Below are positions 12,575 to 23,176 of a stretch of DNA of 64,000 bases, piece after piece. The position numbers and the translations under genes are program-made. The stretch's first letter is position 1, and each line of letters begins with the position of its first letter. Where the stretch lies: contig NC_083605.1 of NCBI RefSeq assembly GCF_029168945.1, positions 41,491,280 through 41,555,279 on the forward strand, read 5' to 3'. The notes below the pieces were generated by a model. The model saw only the letters and a program-made list of their open reading frames with translations. It had not been told where the DNA came from and searched no databases. Source of the DNA: Cannabis sativa. Taxonomy: Eukaryota > Streptophyta > Magnoliopsida > Rosales > Cannabaceae.

Positions 12575-13969
12575 AACACAGAAGACATCGGGCCTAGCTC
12601 TATTGGAGCGGCCTCCTCTTCGGAAAGTGGAGTGGGGAGAAAACTGTCCTCCTCCTGGTCAGCTTCACCGTCAAATGCACGGCCTCCGGAGCCGAGCTGT
12701 TGGCTATCCGACAAATCGCTCATCTGAAAGATAGAAGATCTTTTCAACGTGATGGATGTGTGAAAAGCAAAGTAAGTGATCTCACCCGCATTAGATTATA
12801 AAGTCGCACTCGACCGAATGGTCAGCCTTCTTGCGAATACTCACCATCCCCTCAATATGCGAGAAGAGATAAAACTATCTTGGGCAAGTAATTCACGCAT
12901 CCTCGGCCAAGCGGTATACCTCCAGAAACGGCTGGGAGTTTCCCAGTGACTCAAGGGGTATGCGTTTTTGAGCATAGCCCTGAAGTTACTGGCAGACCCC
13001 CACCGTTCCGAGACTACCTATCAGCCAAAGAGTACGACAATTTGAGTATCATCGCATATTGCAAATGGCTGGGTGTACCTCAGTATCTCAAGGGGCATAT
13101 AATCGCATATATGACCATTAGAATACTGAGATACACCCACCATTTGGAACGGCGATTGATACACTCGCAACTCAGCCCGCGATATATAAAAATCCTAAAA
13201 GATCTAGCTAACAGTCAAATGGAAGTAAATCTTGGCAATATGCGAGTATTCAAGTTGTTCATCTGAACACCAGCGAATATTCAAGTTGTTCATCCGAATA
13301 TCCGCGATTATTCAAGACGTGAAACAGTGCCTATGTGTCGTGTGCGGTTATGTCAGTTTACAGGTCATATTCTATGAATTTACCCAGGTTTTCTTACCTA
13401 AAACACATAGCCTCATAAGCACATACAAGCATACATTCCTAAAAAGCCTTTAAAATACCCGAACCCAGAAGGTACAGCATATTTTCTCCAAACAGAAAAC
13501 GAAAATGCAATGACTTGAAAACTAACCTTTAGTTCTAATTTCTGCGATTGCTCTTGACCACTTCTGAGATTGAGAATATTGTAGAAAAAGTGGTAGAAAA
13601 TCTGGAAATGGGTTTTTGAAGTTTCTGTAATGGAGGGAATGAGGAAGTTAAGAGCAAGAGGGAAAAATGGGAGTTTTTGATTCGTATCAAAGGGTTTAAA
13701 TACCCATATCCCTTATTAATTGGGATTACGACACGTGGCAGCCAGAATGCCTAAGGTCGCCCAATCTAACGGCCAACGATGGTCAGGCCTACACAAAAAC
13801 CGAGGAGTTTTGTGACGTGGCACCATAAATGTAATAAAAACTAATAATTACAGCCGTCATTTTTCGAAACCCTCGACGGGAGAACCAAAAGGTCACCTCC
13901 TCGTGCTGTCTCTCGAGTAATAGTTTCCCTCAGTGACCGCTCCTATCACATCGCGAAACTAGGGGCATG
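12575..13969 (+). other. Element B 3' region: antisense exon remnant, hairpin, short repeats
   Basis: No sense-strand gene is visible. On the minus strand, a splice acceptor-like tract (cttctatctttcag, ending at 12724) precedes an acidic ORF at 12723-12562 (begins MSDLSDSQQ, contains PLSEEEAAPIE) that resembles the acidic tail of the antisense ORF in element G. It may be the last piece of B's own antisense ORF. A 24/25-bp imperfect inverted repeat lies at 13062-13086 and 13123-13146. A 31-bp unit (gcgartattcaagttgttca...) is repeated at 13242-13272 and 13273-13303, with a third partial copy to 13316. The polypurine tract is at the right edge. Confidence 0.55.
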
Positions 13970-14837
13970 TGTTATAGTGAGATTTCTCTCACCTAGAAAC
14001 TCGAGACCAGACTCCTATTTAAAGGACACGTGAATTCAGATTTCCAATGAAAGCTGAAATGTCTGTGAGAGACTTCTCGAAGTTTAGACCTCGCCCAGGA
14101 TAAAACCAGCGAGATACTGCGAGTACGACCTAAGTCGAACCGCGTAACCGTAATTCACATTATGCAGGGTAGATCCAACTCACACATGTCAGGATATATG
14201 CGAGTATCCCCTCTATATTTCTGCGAAAGCATAGAGACCAACTCTCTATGATGCAATTTGGTCCCAAAGACCCAATAGCCCTGACAAACCGATATAAATT
14301 TGCATGTCTAGGTTCTACCAGCTCAACATGCGAGGTCTACAAGAGGCGATTAACTAAGGGCGCAGACGTTCCAAACGTACTGATTACCCTGCGAGCTCAA
14401 CAAACGGAACATGAACAGTCAACTCGCAGTTGCGGAAGACGCATACGTTGATGCACTTAATAATTGTCACACATTTATTAATGTTAACGTTGTTTGGGTT
14501 TAATTATTGCAATTCAATATGTAAATAATGGATTAACAATGAATGTGATCCTTATGTAACCGATTGGACACCTACTTTGTATATAAAGGGGTGATCCACC
14601 ATGAAAATGGCACCTACGAATCCTTTGCTACAGTGGACTAAGCAGATCACAATCTGACTGAACCACTATAATTCTTTGTCTTATTGATATTTTTCCAGCC
14701 TTGTTGATTGTTCTTGCATTCCAAGTCGAGTACTCGCCATTCTAGGTCGAATACTCGCACTTTTCACTTCCCTAAAAATTCTCTTTTTATATTAATTAAA
14801 TAATACATTTTGGTGTTGCGAAATTCACTCGACAACA
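13970..14837 (+). repeat. 3' LTR of element B
   Basis: It is 868 bp, collinear with the 5' LTR, starts after the polypurine tract and is followed by the target duplication gtagc. The differences from the 5' LTR are scattered substitutions, mainly in the first half. Confidence 0.95.
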
Positions 14838-14842
14838 GTAGC

Positions 14843-15107
14843 TCATAAAAAAAAAGTAGCTTGGTATTTCAACAAACAAGTAAAAGCTCGGAAATTCTTT
14901 GTGGGAGATATGGTCCTAAGAAGGGTATTCCTAAACACCAAAGACAGCACGTCAGGTGTACTAGGACGTAACTGGGAAGGACCATACTAGGTGGTCGAAG
15001 TTCTCGACTCCGGAGCATACAAATTGGGTAAGTATGACGAAAAAATACAACTCTTTCTAGTACAACGGTACTGGAATGGAGAACATTTAAGGAAATACTA
15101 CCAATAA
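14843..15107 (+). pseudogene. pol: Element A integrase C-terminus (continues from 6062)
   Basis: Removing element B and one copy of gtagc joins this segment to 3049-6062. It encodes the end of the integrase: VKARKFFVGDMVLRR, then GVLGRNWEGPY followed by a stop, then VVEVLDSGAYKL and a terminal LRKYYQ with stop TAA at 15105-15107. This is the SH3-like C-terminal region used for DNA binding. One internal stop (near 14988) and upstream breaks show it is dead. The homologous region is missing from element B and cut short in F. Confidence 0.88.
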
Positions 15108-15196
15108 AGTACTCAGGTCAGCTAGACCACTTCAAAGTACTCAGGTCGCCTAGACCACTTCAAAGTACTTAGGTCCGCTAGACCACTTTAAAGTAC
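15106..15196 (+). repeat. 28-bp tandem repeat after element A pol
   Basis: Three consecutive 28-bp units (15106-15133, 15134-15161, 15162-15189) plus the start of a fourth share aaagtactcaggtc and ctagaccactt. A single diverged unit recurs at 15263-15297. The array begins on the pol stop codon. Short tandem arrays between pol and the 3' LTR are known in Tat-lineage elements. Confidence 0.85.
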
Positions 15197-15795
15197 TAAA
15201 TGAACATTCGCTTATAAGTGAATGGCCTTGTAGGCGGACTACGCGCAAGGGTTTCAGAAACAAAAGTACTCAGGTCGGCAAGACAACTTTAAAGTACAAT
15301 TTCTTATGTGTTTTATATCATGTTAAGCTAAAAGATCAGATTAGATCACTAGCCTTGATCGATAAATGAATAAAGATAGTATTTCTAATTCTATTGAGTC
15401 GAAAAAATCAGCATGATTATAATTTACCTAAAGTATGTACAAAAGGTTTAGTCGAACCCAAAACACCGAAACGATAAGCAATATATTTGCGAAAGACAAG
15501 TCACCAAGAGTCATACGTCTACTCAGTCACTTGGGGGGCACCTATACCTTTACAAAGCATTTGGTAAAAATAAAACAATCACAATTGCACGACAATTATA
15601 AACAGAGAATGAAATTCATTAAGGATGACAAAAGCAAGTAGTACCGCGATTAAAAGCCGCCCGGTCAGCCCGTTGTCCAAAAAATGAAAAATAATTCCAA
15701 GTTTAAAGACCGCTTGGTCGATCATGATGTCTTAAAAAAGGCCTTGAGGCCGCATATAATGTATATATATAAAAAGGAGATAAAAAGAGAAGTGT
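15197..15795 (+). other. Element A spacer between pol and antisense ORF
   Basis: This is noncoding sequence between the end of pol and the stop of the antisense ORF. It contains the isolated repeat unit at 15263-15297. The short ORF at 15435-15641 has no recognisable domain or relative in the other Tat copies. Confidence 0.5.
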
Positions 15796-17752
15796 TTAAA
15801 CAGCTGGAGTCCCAGGCTCTTGGTTCGATTCTTCTGAGCCAACTGGAGTAGGAGGATCTGTTGTTCGAACAGGAGAAGCATCAGCAGCCTGGCCAGAGGC
15901 TTGGCCGGAGGTTGAAGCAGCCGCCTCTTTCCCACCATAAGCAACTTGGGCCGCGCAGTACTCAAGCTATATGTCTTTAGCCTCGCCCAAGTAGTCAAAA
16001 TTGGCGTGGGGATTAGCCTTCCAGAAATCGAAGAAGAGCTCGACGCCGGCTATCTCCAAAGCATTGACCTACTCCTTCAACTAGTCCGCCTAGACCACCT
16101 TTGCATCCCTCTCCTCCTTTCAACCGAAGAAGAACGTGCCGCAAGGAACTCCTCTCATCCTGAAGACTGTTAACTTCAGCAGATAAGATCTCGATGGTCT
16201 CCTCAAAGCGATTAGCAGCTTCGAGGTCCTTTGTTAGCACGGAGATCTTCTTCTCAGCAGCAAACAGCTTCTTGTTGGCTTCGCCCAACTCCACCCGAAC
16301 ACCTCCAGTTTCTACCCTGGCCTCCGCAGCTTCCTTTTTGTCCAAGTCCGCCTCTGCCCTCAAGGTGTCGGACAGAGCCGCACTCTTGGAAGTGATAGAT
16401 TTAGCCCGGGAGTAAGTGTAAGCCAACTTCAAACCGGCCTGCACAAAGAAAAAAAGTTAGCATATGGAGCTAAGTGTGGAAAGTGAAAGGGAAGTATCAA
16501 AGAAGACTTACCCTGGTGAGCTCCTTCACGACTCCGCCCACCAACACATCTAGAGATGAGTCACTATCAGCACCAGCTAGTTGTTCACAGACCTCAGGAA
16601 ACAGCCGGTTCATATAGTGGGTTAGCATCTCCTTGCCTTTTTTGGCCTCTGGCAACATGGGCAAAGGTGGAGTTGGTGCCTGCGCCCGCTCAGGAATACT
16701 CCTGACTAGTTTAGACCCAGTCGTTGGTGGTCCTAACTCTTTGGACTTGGCAGATTTGGGGGTAGAAAGGTTTGCAGCAGTCAGCTCCTCCGAAAGATCA
16801 ATTACCTCTCTTGAAGGTCTCTTCTCCGAGGACCCTTCACCGCCCCTAGACTTTTTGGCCGGAGGAGAGGCGCTAGAGCTTCCGCCCATTCTCTTCCTTC
16901 GAGCATCGAGCATCTGCCGAGACATGTCTGCATAGAACAAAAACAGTGTGGTTAGAAAACAGCCATCAGAAAATACAAGGCATGAAAGTCAAGAAGCTCA
17001 AAAAAGAAGTAAAATGCAAGGTCACCGCCCGCACAGAAAATCAGAAGTCCATCATCACCTGACATCGATTTTATCTCAGACATGACAGCCTTCCCTTTTC
17101 CAGGAAAGGGATGAGATGGTCGAATAGGTGAAGTGGGCTCCCTTATGCGAATTGCATGTTCAACAAGGCTGGGCGTGGTCGGGAGTTTCTTGTTCCACTT
17201 TAATGGGGTCACCTGCTCAGCCTTAGCCTCAGCCTCGGCTTCATATTCGGGATTCAAAGGCTCCTGAACATACTTCTTGGCCCTAGCACCTCCCTTCAAG
17301 TTAGCTTCACGCTTAAATTGAATAAGCCCATTCTCCTTATGAGCTCGTTCACGCCGGCCATCATCAGACTTCCTCTTCTTCCCCGCCATGGACTTAGGAG
17401 AGAAGTCCTCAGGGTAAAGCCCATACTTCACCAGATTATCATCGGAGGTCAACTGGATGATATTCCTATCTTCCTTCGGCAACCGGGCAAGTTTTTGAGC
17501 TCTATCCCTAAGAGCAAGGGTGAGGGGAGGACGGTGATATGTCGAAATCTGCTGAAACCCAGTTCGGGTGATGCTCGGATCCTTCACCATGAAGTACTCA
17601 TCAACAAAACACCCTATTTTATTGATGTCCTCGTCGTCCATGCCGCTCAACCACTTGAAGCCTGGCTGAGAGAAGTAGAAATACCCTGACATGCCTTGCT
17701 TGGTGGTAGACTTCAGGTCGAAGAACCAGGCGACCTTGTGGGGGGAAGGAGC
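15796..17752 (-). pseudogene. Antisense ORF of Tat element A, three exons, 5' truncated
   Basis: This gene lies opposite to pol, downstream of it. Exon 1 (17752-17059) includes GYFYFSQPGFKWLSG and a Lys/Glu-rich tail. Intron 1 is 17058-16928 (CAG/GTGA to ATGCAG) and intron 2 is 16511-16439 (AGG/GTAAGT to TGTGCAG). Both joins keep the reading phase. Exon 2 (16927-16512) starts ACATG and is Ser/Pro/Lys-rich. Exon 3 (16438-15796) is coiled-coil-like (KKEAAEARVETGGVRVELGE), then after a frameshift near 16140 has FDFWKANPHANFDYLG and a stop at 15796. Frame breaks and in-frame stops in exon 3 show decay. Copia C cut off the 5' end. Antisense ORFs of this kind are reported in Tat-lineage elements; their function is unknown. 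Confidence 0.8.
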
Positions 17753-19515
17753 TGTTGGGTTTTGTGCCCTAAATAAAACTCATTTCAATATAATCAGATT
17801 TACTTATTAATAAAGATCAAAAATAAAATTTTACGTTGCATGGTTCACATGATTCATTTCATGATTATATAATGTATAAATTCTATTTAAGTCTAGAACA
17901 TGTGAATTTGTTAATGATTATAGTGTTGTCTGCACAGTGGAATATAATCTTAATTATATGTTCGAAAGTTTATTCCTTAATTTGTCAAAACAATGGATTT
18001 AGACTGACATGGTATAATCAACAATAGGTATTCTTACACCTTGGAAAAGTTTTATGTCCTTTCCAGGACATTGGCAAAGTTTACCAGTATCGGATGTATG
18101 GAGTATACATCGGAAGGGACAAATATTGAACTTTGATTAGATATATTAGAATTTACCGTAATATCTATTCAATTCAATATCACCTGTTGATCCTAGATCA
18201 AATGATCTTAATCCTGATATGATTAGGTTCAATCTCAAGAGGATTATTCGTGTTCTTTGATTTGTTAGTTAAGCCTACTTTTGGGTCAGGCTGATACGTA
18301 CATTTTGGGAACATGATAGTATAATTGAGTGGGAGCGCTAACATAGATATGGATTCTATAACTTCTATAGAAATTTAGAAGTGAAACGATGATATCCTTT
18401 GAGCTTGGCTAAACAGAGATAAATGGTGGAGATCTCATTTCACTTTGTTGAAATATCATTTATACAGAGCTAAGTGTTTTAAGGATAAAATACATTGAAG
18501 GTGTAACGGTAACTTAGTGCCTATTCAATGTAGATCAACTTTTAGAGGGTCATTGATCAAATTAGGATTATAACAATGGATAACTAATGACGTATCTATA
18601 TCGTGGAACATATAGAGCGTTCTATATGACTGAGAGTGCAATTCCAAGTTGTAAGTGTGGATTCAATAAGGAATTAATAAGTTAGGGAATTTACTTGGTA
18701 AATTTGGTTCGACTTATTGGGAGCTCAGAAATATATGCCCATGGTCCCTATACTAGTTGAGACCATACTGCTTGTAAGACTCAGTTAATTAATTTGAATT
18801 AATCAATTATAATTCTAAAGTTAGACTACGTCTAGTTTATGAATTTTCACTAAGCAAGGGCGAAATTGTAAAGAAAAGAGATTCTAGGTTTATTTATTAA
18901 TTAAGATATTTTATATGTCTAAATTAATAAATATATTAAGTGACAATATTATTTAATAATTATTTTTTTAGTTATTAAATAATTAGAATTGGCATTTAAA
19001 TGGTTAAAATTGGAAAATTGGCATTTTTGAGAAAATGGGATTGAAAAATAACAAAATGGGAGCTTTTACCATTTATTTTTTCATTATTTTAATGCCATAA
19101 AATTCTAACCTAAACCTAGAGGGCATTCTATAAATAGAAAGTATTGGCTTCAGGAAACTTATGACTTTGCACATTATTTCGAAAATTCCTTGAGTGATAG
19201 AGTAGTGCCCACACACATCAAGTGGTATCTCAATCATAGTGTGTAAGACTATAGGAGAATCCAAACAACAAAGAAGGAGAATCAGCATCAAAGAAGGAGA
19301 GAAAGAGATCCAGGTTCAGATCTTGATTATGATTTGCTACAGAAAGGAATCAAGGGCTAGAGATCTGAATGGAAGGAGTCATTATATTCTGCTGCACCCA
19401 ATGTAAGGTTTTCTTAAACTCTTATGTGTTTATTTCATTGTTTTAGAATTCATATTAGGATGTTAATGAAACATGCTTGTTAGTAAATCTAGATCCTGGT
19501 AAAATATTTCCAACA
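17753..19515 (+). repeat. 5' LTR of copia C
   Basis: It starts TGTTGGG and ends CCAACA, 1,763 bp, directly followed by a primer-binding site (actggcaccaaagccatgg, 19516-19534). That site differs slightly from the usual copia site complementary to initiator Met tRNA. TATAAATA is at 19129-19136. It is inserted in the antisense ORF of element A, and the left flank is ggagc. The bases following the LTR end at 25853 (ccttg) do not match this flank, so the two ends may not come from one insertion. Confidence 0.9.
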
Positions 19516-19958
19516 ACTGGCACCAAAGCCATGGTAATAATTTACTTTCATGAAATATGAATTAAAACGATGTTTTGTGTTGATTTGGATGGTTGCATGT
19601 TGGTTTATGTACTTATGTGATGAATGTATGTGTTGTACGAAATTTTTCCATGAAAAATATTTTTTCTATTTTTGAAAATATTTTATTTGGATTCCTTGTG
19701 AAAAATTAAGCAATTTTCTTTTTTACTGAACTTGATTCCGATAAAAATTGGTGAAGTTATGAATTTTGGAAAATCGGGATTCAAGGCTGTCGAGTGGGTG
19801 CTCGTGAGCACCAGGAACTCGGTCTGGAAGCTCAATCCGCGCGCGTGACACGTCCGTGGGCATCCTGCACATTCGCCCGTGCCTATGCTGCAAGCGCCGA
19901 GCTCACCCGCTCATCCCACCCTGCCATCTCACCTGCTCCGCGCGCATTTTGGGTGTCA

Positions 19959-19990
19959 TGCAGCCTCTAGAGGCTGCACGTGCAGCCTCT
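19959..19990 (+). other. Overlapping GC-rich palindromes in copia C leader
   Basis: A perfect 20-base palindrome (TGCAGCCTCTAGAGGCTGCA, 19959-19978) overlaps a perfect 22-base palindrome at 19969-19990, so the middle arm can pair with either side. D has an 18-base palindrome of the same words (41906-41923), N has a GGCTGC/GCAGCC hairpin at 33265-33278, and L has a GTATGC/GCATAC hairpin at 59171-59185. All lie in a GC-rich patch a few hundred bases after the primer-binding site. Confidence 0.7.
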
Positions 19991-20894
19991 TGGGCATCCA
20001 CAATCCAAAATTGCAATTTTTATGGTTTTTCCCCAAAAATCCAATTTTTTTTACGGGATTGTTTCCCAAAATCTAATATTTCCAATTATGGTCAGATTTA
20101 AAAATTTGTTAACTAGTTTAATATTTATATATTGTTTAATTATAAGATTAGATATTTTGATATTTAACATATTTTAAATTAAAAGATAACTTTGTCTTTT
20201 TGTTTAAAATATTATATTAAAATTATCTTATATGACAAATTAAATAATTAATAAATTTGAAATTAACATAGATATTTTTATAGATACACTTACCATAATA
20301 TTTTCAAATTCAAAATTTGTTATTTTGTTAAATATTTCATTATTTAAAAATTATAATTTAAAAATGATATTTTTCTATATATATATCATTTTTTTCCTTA
20401 TTGAAAATTTATAAATCATATCTTAAATATTTAAATAACTTGATATTTTTGTAGAAATTTGAACATTGCTTAATTTGAGATATTTTGACATATAATTATG
20501 GTAATTATTATTTATTTATTATTTTATTCCTAAAATAATAATTATCTAACCATATCTATTTTACAATTGGTTTATTTTAATTAAATTATAAGATTTGAAA
20601 GTGATGTTGGAGATTCTTTCCTTTCAAATCATTGATCTTATTAGATATTTAATTTAATTTGACTCAAATAAACCTAGATACTTTAAAATTAGTTTCTTTA
20701 TTTTGAGATTTTAAGGTTTGTTTTAACAACCCTAAATTATCAAAAATTTATTTGGTTAGTTTAAAAATAATAATTTAATTATATTAATATCTTATTTCAC
20801 ATCTGTTACATGGACAATATGTTTTTTTATTTAATTTTATATTGTTTATTCAATTTTTTTTTTAACAAACCTATTATTTATTTGATCTAAATTG

Positions 20895-20941
20895 CTATGA
20901 TTAACTTGGTGACAGATCCAATGATCTGATTTTAATCATAG
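20895..20941 (+). other. Two-tier hairpin in copia C leader
   Basis: The outer stem is CTATGATTAA (20895-20904) with TTAATCATAG (20932-20941). The inner stem is CAGATC (20913-20918), loop CAAT, GATCTG (20923-20928). D keeps the inner stem exactly and changes the outer one on both sides. N keeps it with a wobble pair. Confidence 0.7.
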
Positions 20942-22670
20942 TCCAATTGTCAATAGATCTTATAAATAATTTATAACAGGTAAATTTTGTACTTCTTTCA
21001 TCTGTGTAAACCTAGTAACATGATAGGGCCCATCCAAATCATTTGACCTGTGTGAGCCTATATGTTTGCTATTGGGCTTAGATGCATATAGGAAGCCCAT
21101 TTAAGTTTTACTAAGTAAATGGACTAGGTTGCTAAAATAACATTTTACATAAGTAATTTTATTTAGGCCCAATTATATTTGGGCTTATCCAATGAATAAC
21201 AATTGTTTATTTAAAGGTTAAATTTCTCTTTCTTGGGCCTTGTGTGAGAGTTGGGGGCCAATAGAAGTGGGTACGACATACTGAACCCAGCTCCCCCTCA
21301 CATGAACTACCCCAATTGTGAAGGCCCATTTGCCTTATTTAAATAATTGTATTAGGTTAATTATATTAGTCTAACCTAATTAAAATTGAATTAGCAACAT
21401 AATTAACTTTTAAAATATATGAAATTTATTTTTCATTTAATATTTTAAAGTTAATTTTAGAAAAACACTTAGTTAATGATATATATTCTAGATAGTTATT
21501 TCTATAGTAATTATTATTTGTAATATTAATTAGGAAAATATCATTGATTGTGAAATTAATTGTTTAATAATTAATTTTTGTAGAATCTAAGTTTAGTATA
21601 TTTTCCTAGTGTTAAACTAGAATCAGTAATTAAGTTTCCTCTATATTTAATTATTTATTTTTGAATTTAATACATTTAATTAAATTGAAAATTTCAATAT
21701 CTAAGTTGATTTTCATAATGATACTTAAATATTGTTATTTTTCATGTTATTTAATTAAAATTGAAAATTATTTTATGTTTGGAATCTTATTTCAGAATAA
21801 CTTAAATTAGAATAATTTTCAAAATATATTTTATTTTATTTTATTAATCTTTTTCCCACAATTTCCAAATTGCATTTCTTTAATGCCGAAATTTCGAATT
21901 TTATTTGAAAAATATTTATTTTAATTTTGGACCAACTTAAATAAATGATTTTTTCATTTAATGATTAATTAAAATAAATGAACTAAAATATATTATAATT
22001 AGAAATTGAATTAATTAGTTCATGAAAGTCTAGATAGTTATTATCTATTTTGCTTGAAGTATTTTTCAGGTGTATTTGATTATACAGAAAATTCATATTT
22101 AAGTTGATTCTTCATCATGAATTTTAAATATTTGAAATTTTTCTTAAATATTTAATTAAATAGGAAAATTATATTTTTGTTGTAAATTAAATTTATTAAT
22201 TAATTTTGGGACAACATAAAATTAAGATAATTTTTCCAGGATTTATTTTTACTTTATTTTAAAGCATTTTCGAAAGTAGTATTCTTATACACTTCATTTT
22301 TTGAAATGCAATATATATTTATAGAAATTTAAATTTGAGCTGTAAATTAATTTAAATTAATTTTGAAACAACTTAAATTGAATAATTTTCTAAATATTTA
22401 TTGGAAATTATTACTAAGATGGAAATAATTCACGTTATTTTCATATCCATCTAAGTATAATTTATAAATATTAAATTAAAATTTATATTTAGAATTTAGA
22501 ATTTTTTATTCTAAATTGGAAATTTTAATTAAATAAATATATATTTAAAATAAATTGATTAAAATAAATATTAGAAGAAAATACAACTTTCATTAAATAA
22601 TGAGCTTTATTATTATTAGGACATTCGATCTCCATTGTTGGTTTTACATAGCTATTGTTTTAGTGAGTAA

Positions 22671-22795
22671 TCCTCCCTAATGGAGGAACGTTCATTAGCA
22701 AGTTAGCACCGTTTAATCTCGACAGATAAGTAATTTTGTAAGTTTTTTATATAGTGTTGATCACCCTAATGGTGGCGACTGTATAAGACTTGCAA
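22671..22795 (+). other. Structured leader domain of copia C, copy 1
   Basis: Hairpin TCCTCC-CTAAT-GGAGGA lies at 22671-22687. It is followed by a three-tier helix: outer TTGTAAGT (22736-22743) with ACTTGCAA (22788-22795), middle TATATAGT (22748-22755) with ACTGTATA (22778-22785), and inner CACC-CTAAT-GGTG (22762-22774). D and K keep every helix with compensatory or wobble changes. Confidence 0.72.
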
Positions 22796-23176
22796 GAGTA
22801 TGAAACAATGGTGGAAGCTACTAAGATAGAATAGCCTTGACTCTCGCCTAAACTGGACAATGCGGATTCCAATCTTGATCGAATAAAAGGTTGCTAGAAT
22901 GTTTATCATTTTAGATGAGCTGACAACTATTCAATGGATGGTAGCTTTGACTCTCGCCGAAACGGGACACTGATATCAGTTTGTTGGAGACCTTGGAAAT
23001 TATTTAGGATTGTATGTTTTAGTATTTTAACTTGTCATTCCTACTTTCTATATGTTTAATAATTTCTTAATTGTGTATGAATTTATATTGAACCATGTTA
23101 TTTTCTGTTATTAAATTGTAGTTTAATTTCGAATGTTCATTGTTGGTCTAACTTGGTTTGTTTTTCTAATGGGATA

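Larger units (their letters stand above)
6068..14837 (+). mobile_element. Complete Tat-type gypsy element B
   Basis: The element is bounded by two 868-bp LTRs and flanked by the direct repeat gtagc (6063-6067 and 14838-14842), the target duplication made on insertion into element A's integrase. Internal order is primer-binding site (from 6936, tttggcgccgtctgtggga), gag, protease, RT, RNase H, truncated integrase, a 1.4-kb 3' region and a polypurine tract (aaactaggggcatg, to 13969). About 21 substitutions and no indels separate the LTRs by eye, so it is the youngest datable insertion here. The reading frame is nevertheless broken at several places, which makes it non-autonomous. Confidence 0.95.

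Noticed and set aside
19856..20101. Proline/cysteine-rich ORFs, also at 33133-33435, 41783-41965 and 58959-59267
   Set aside because: They coincide with the GC-rich leader islands. Frames and peptides differ between elements while the palindromic DNA words recur.
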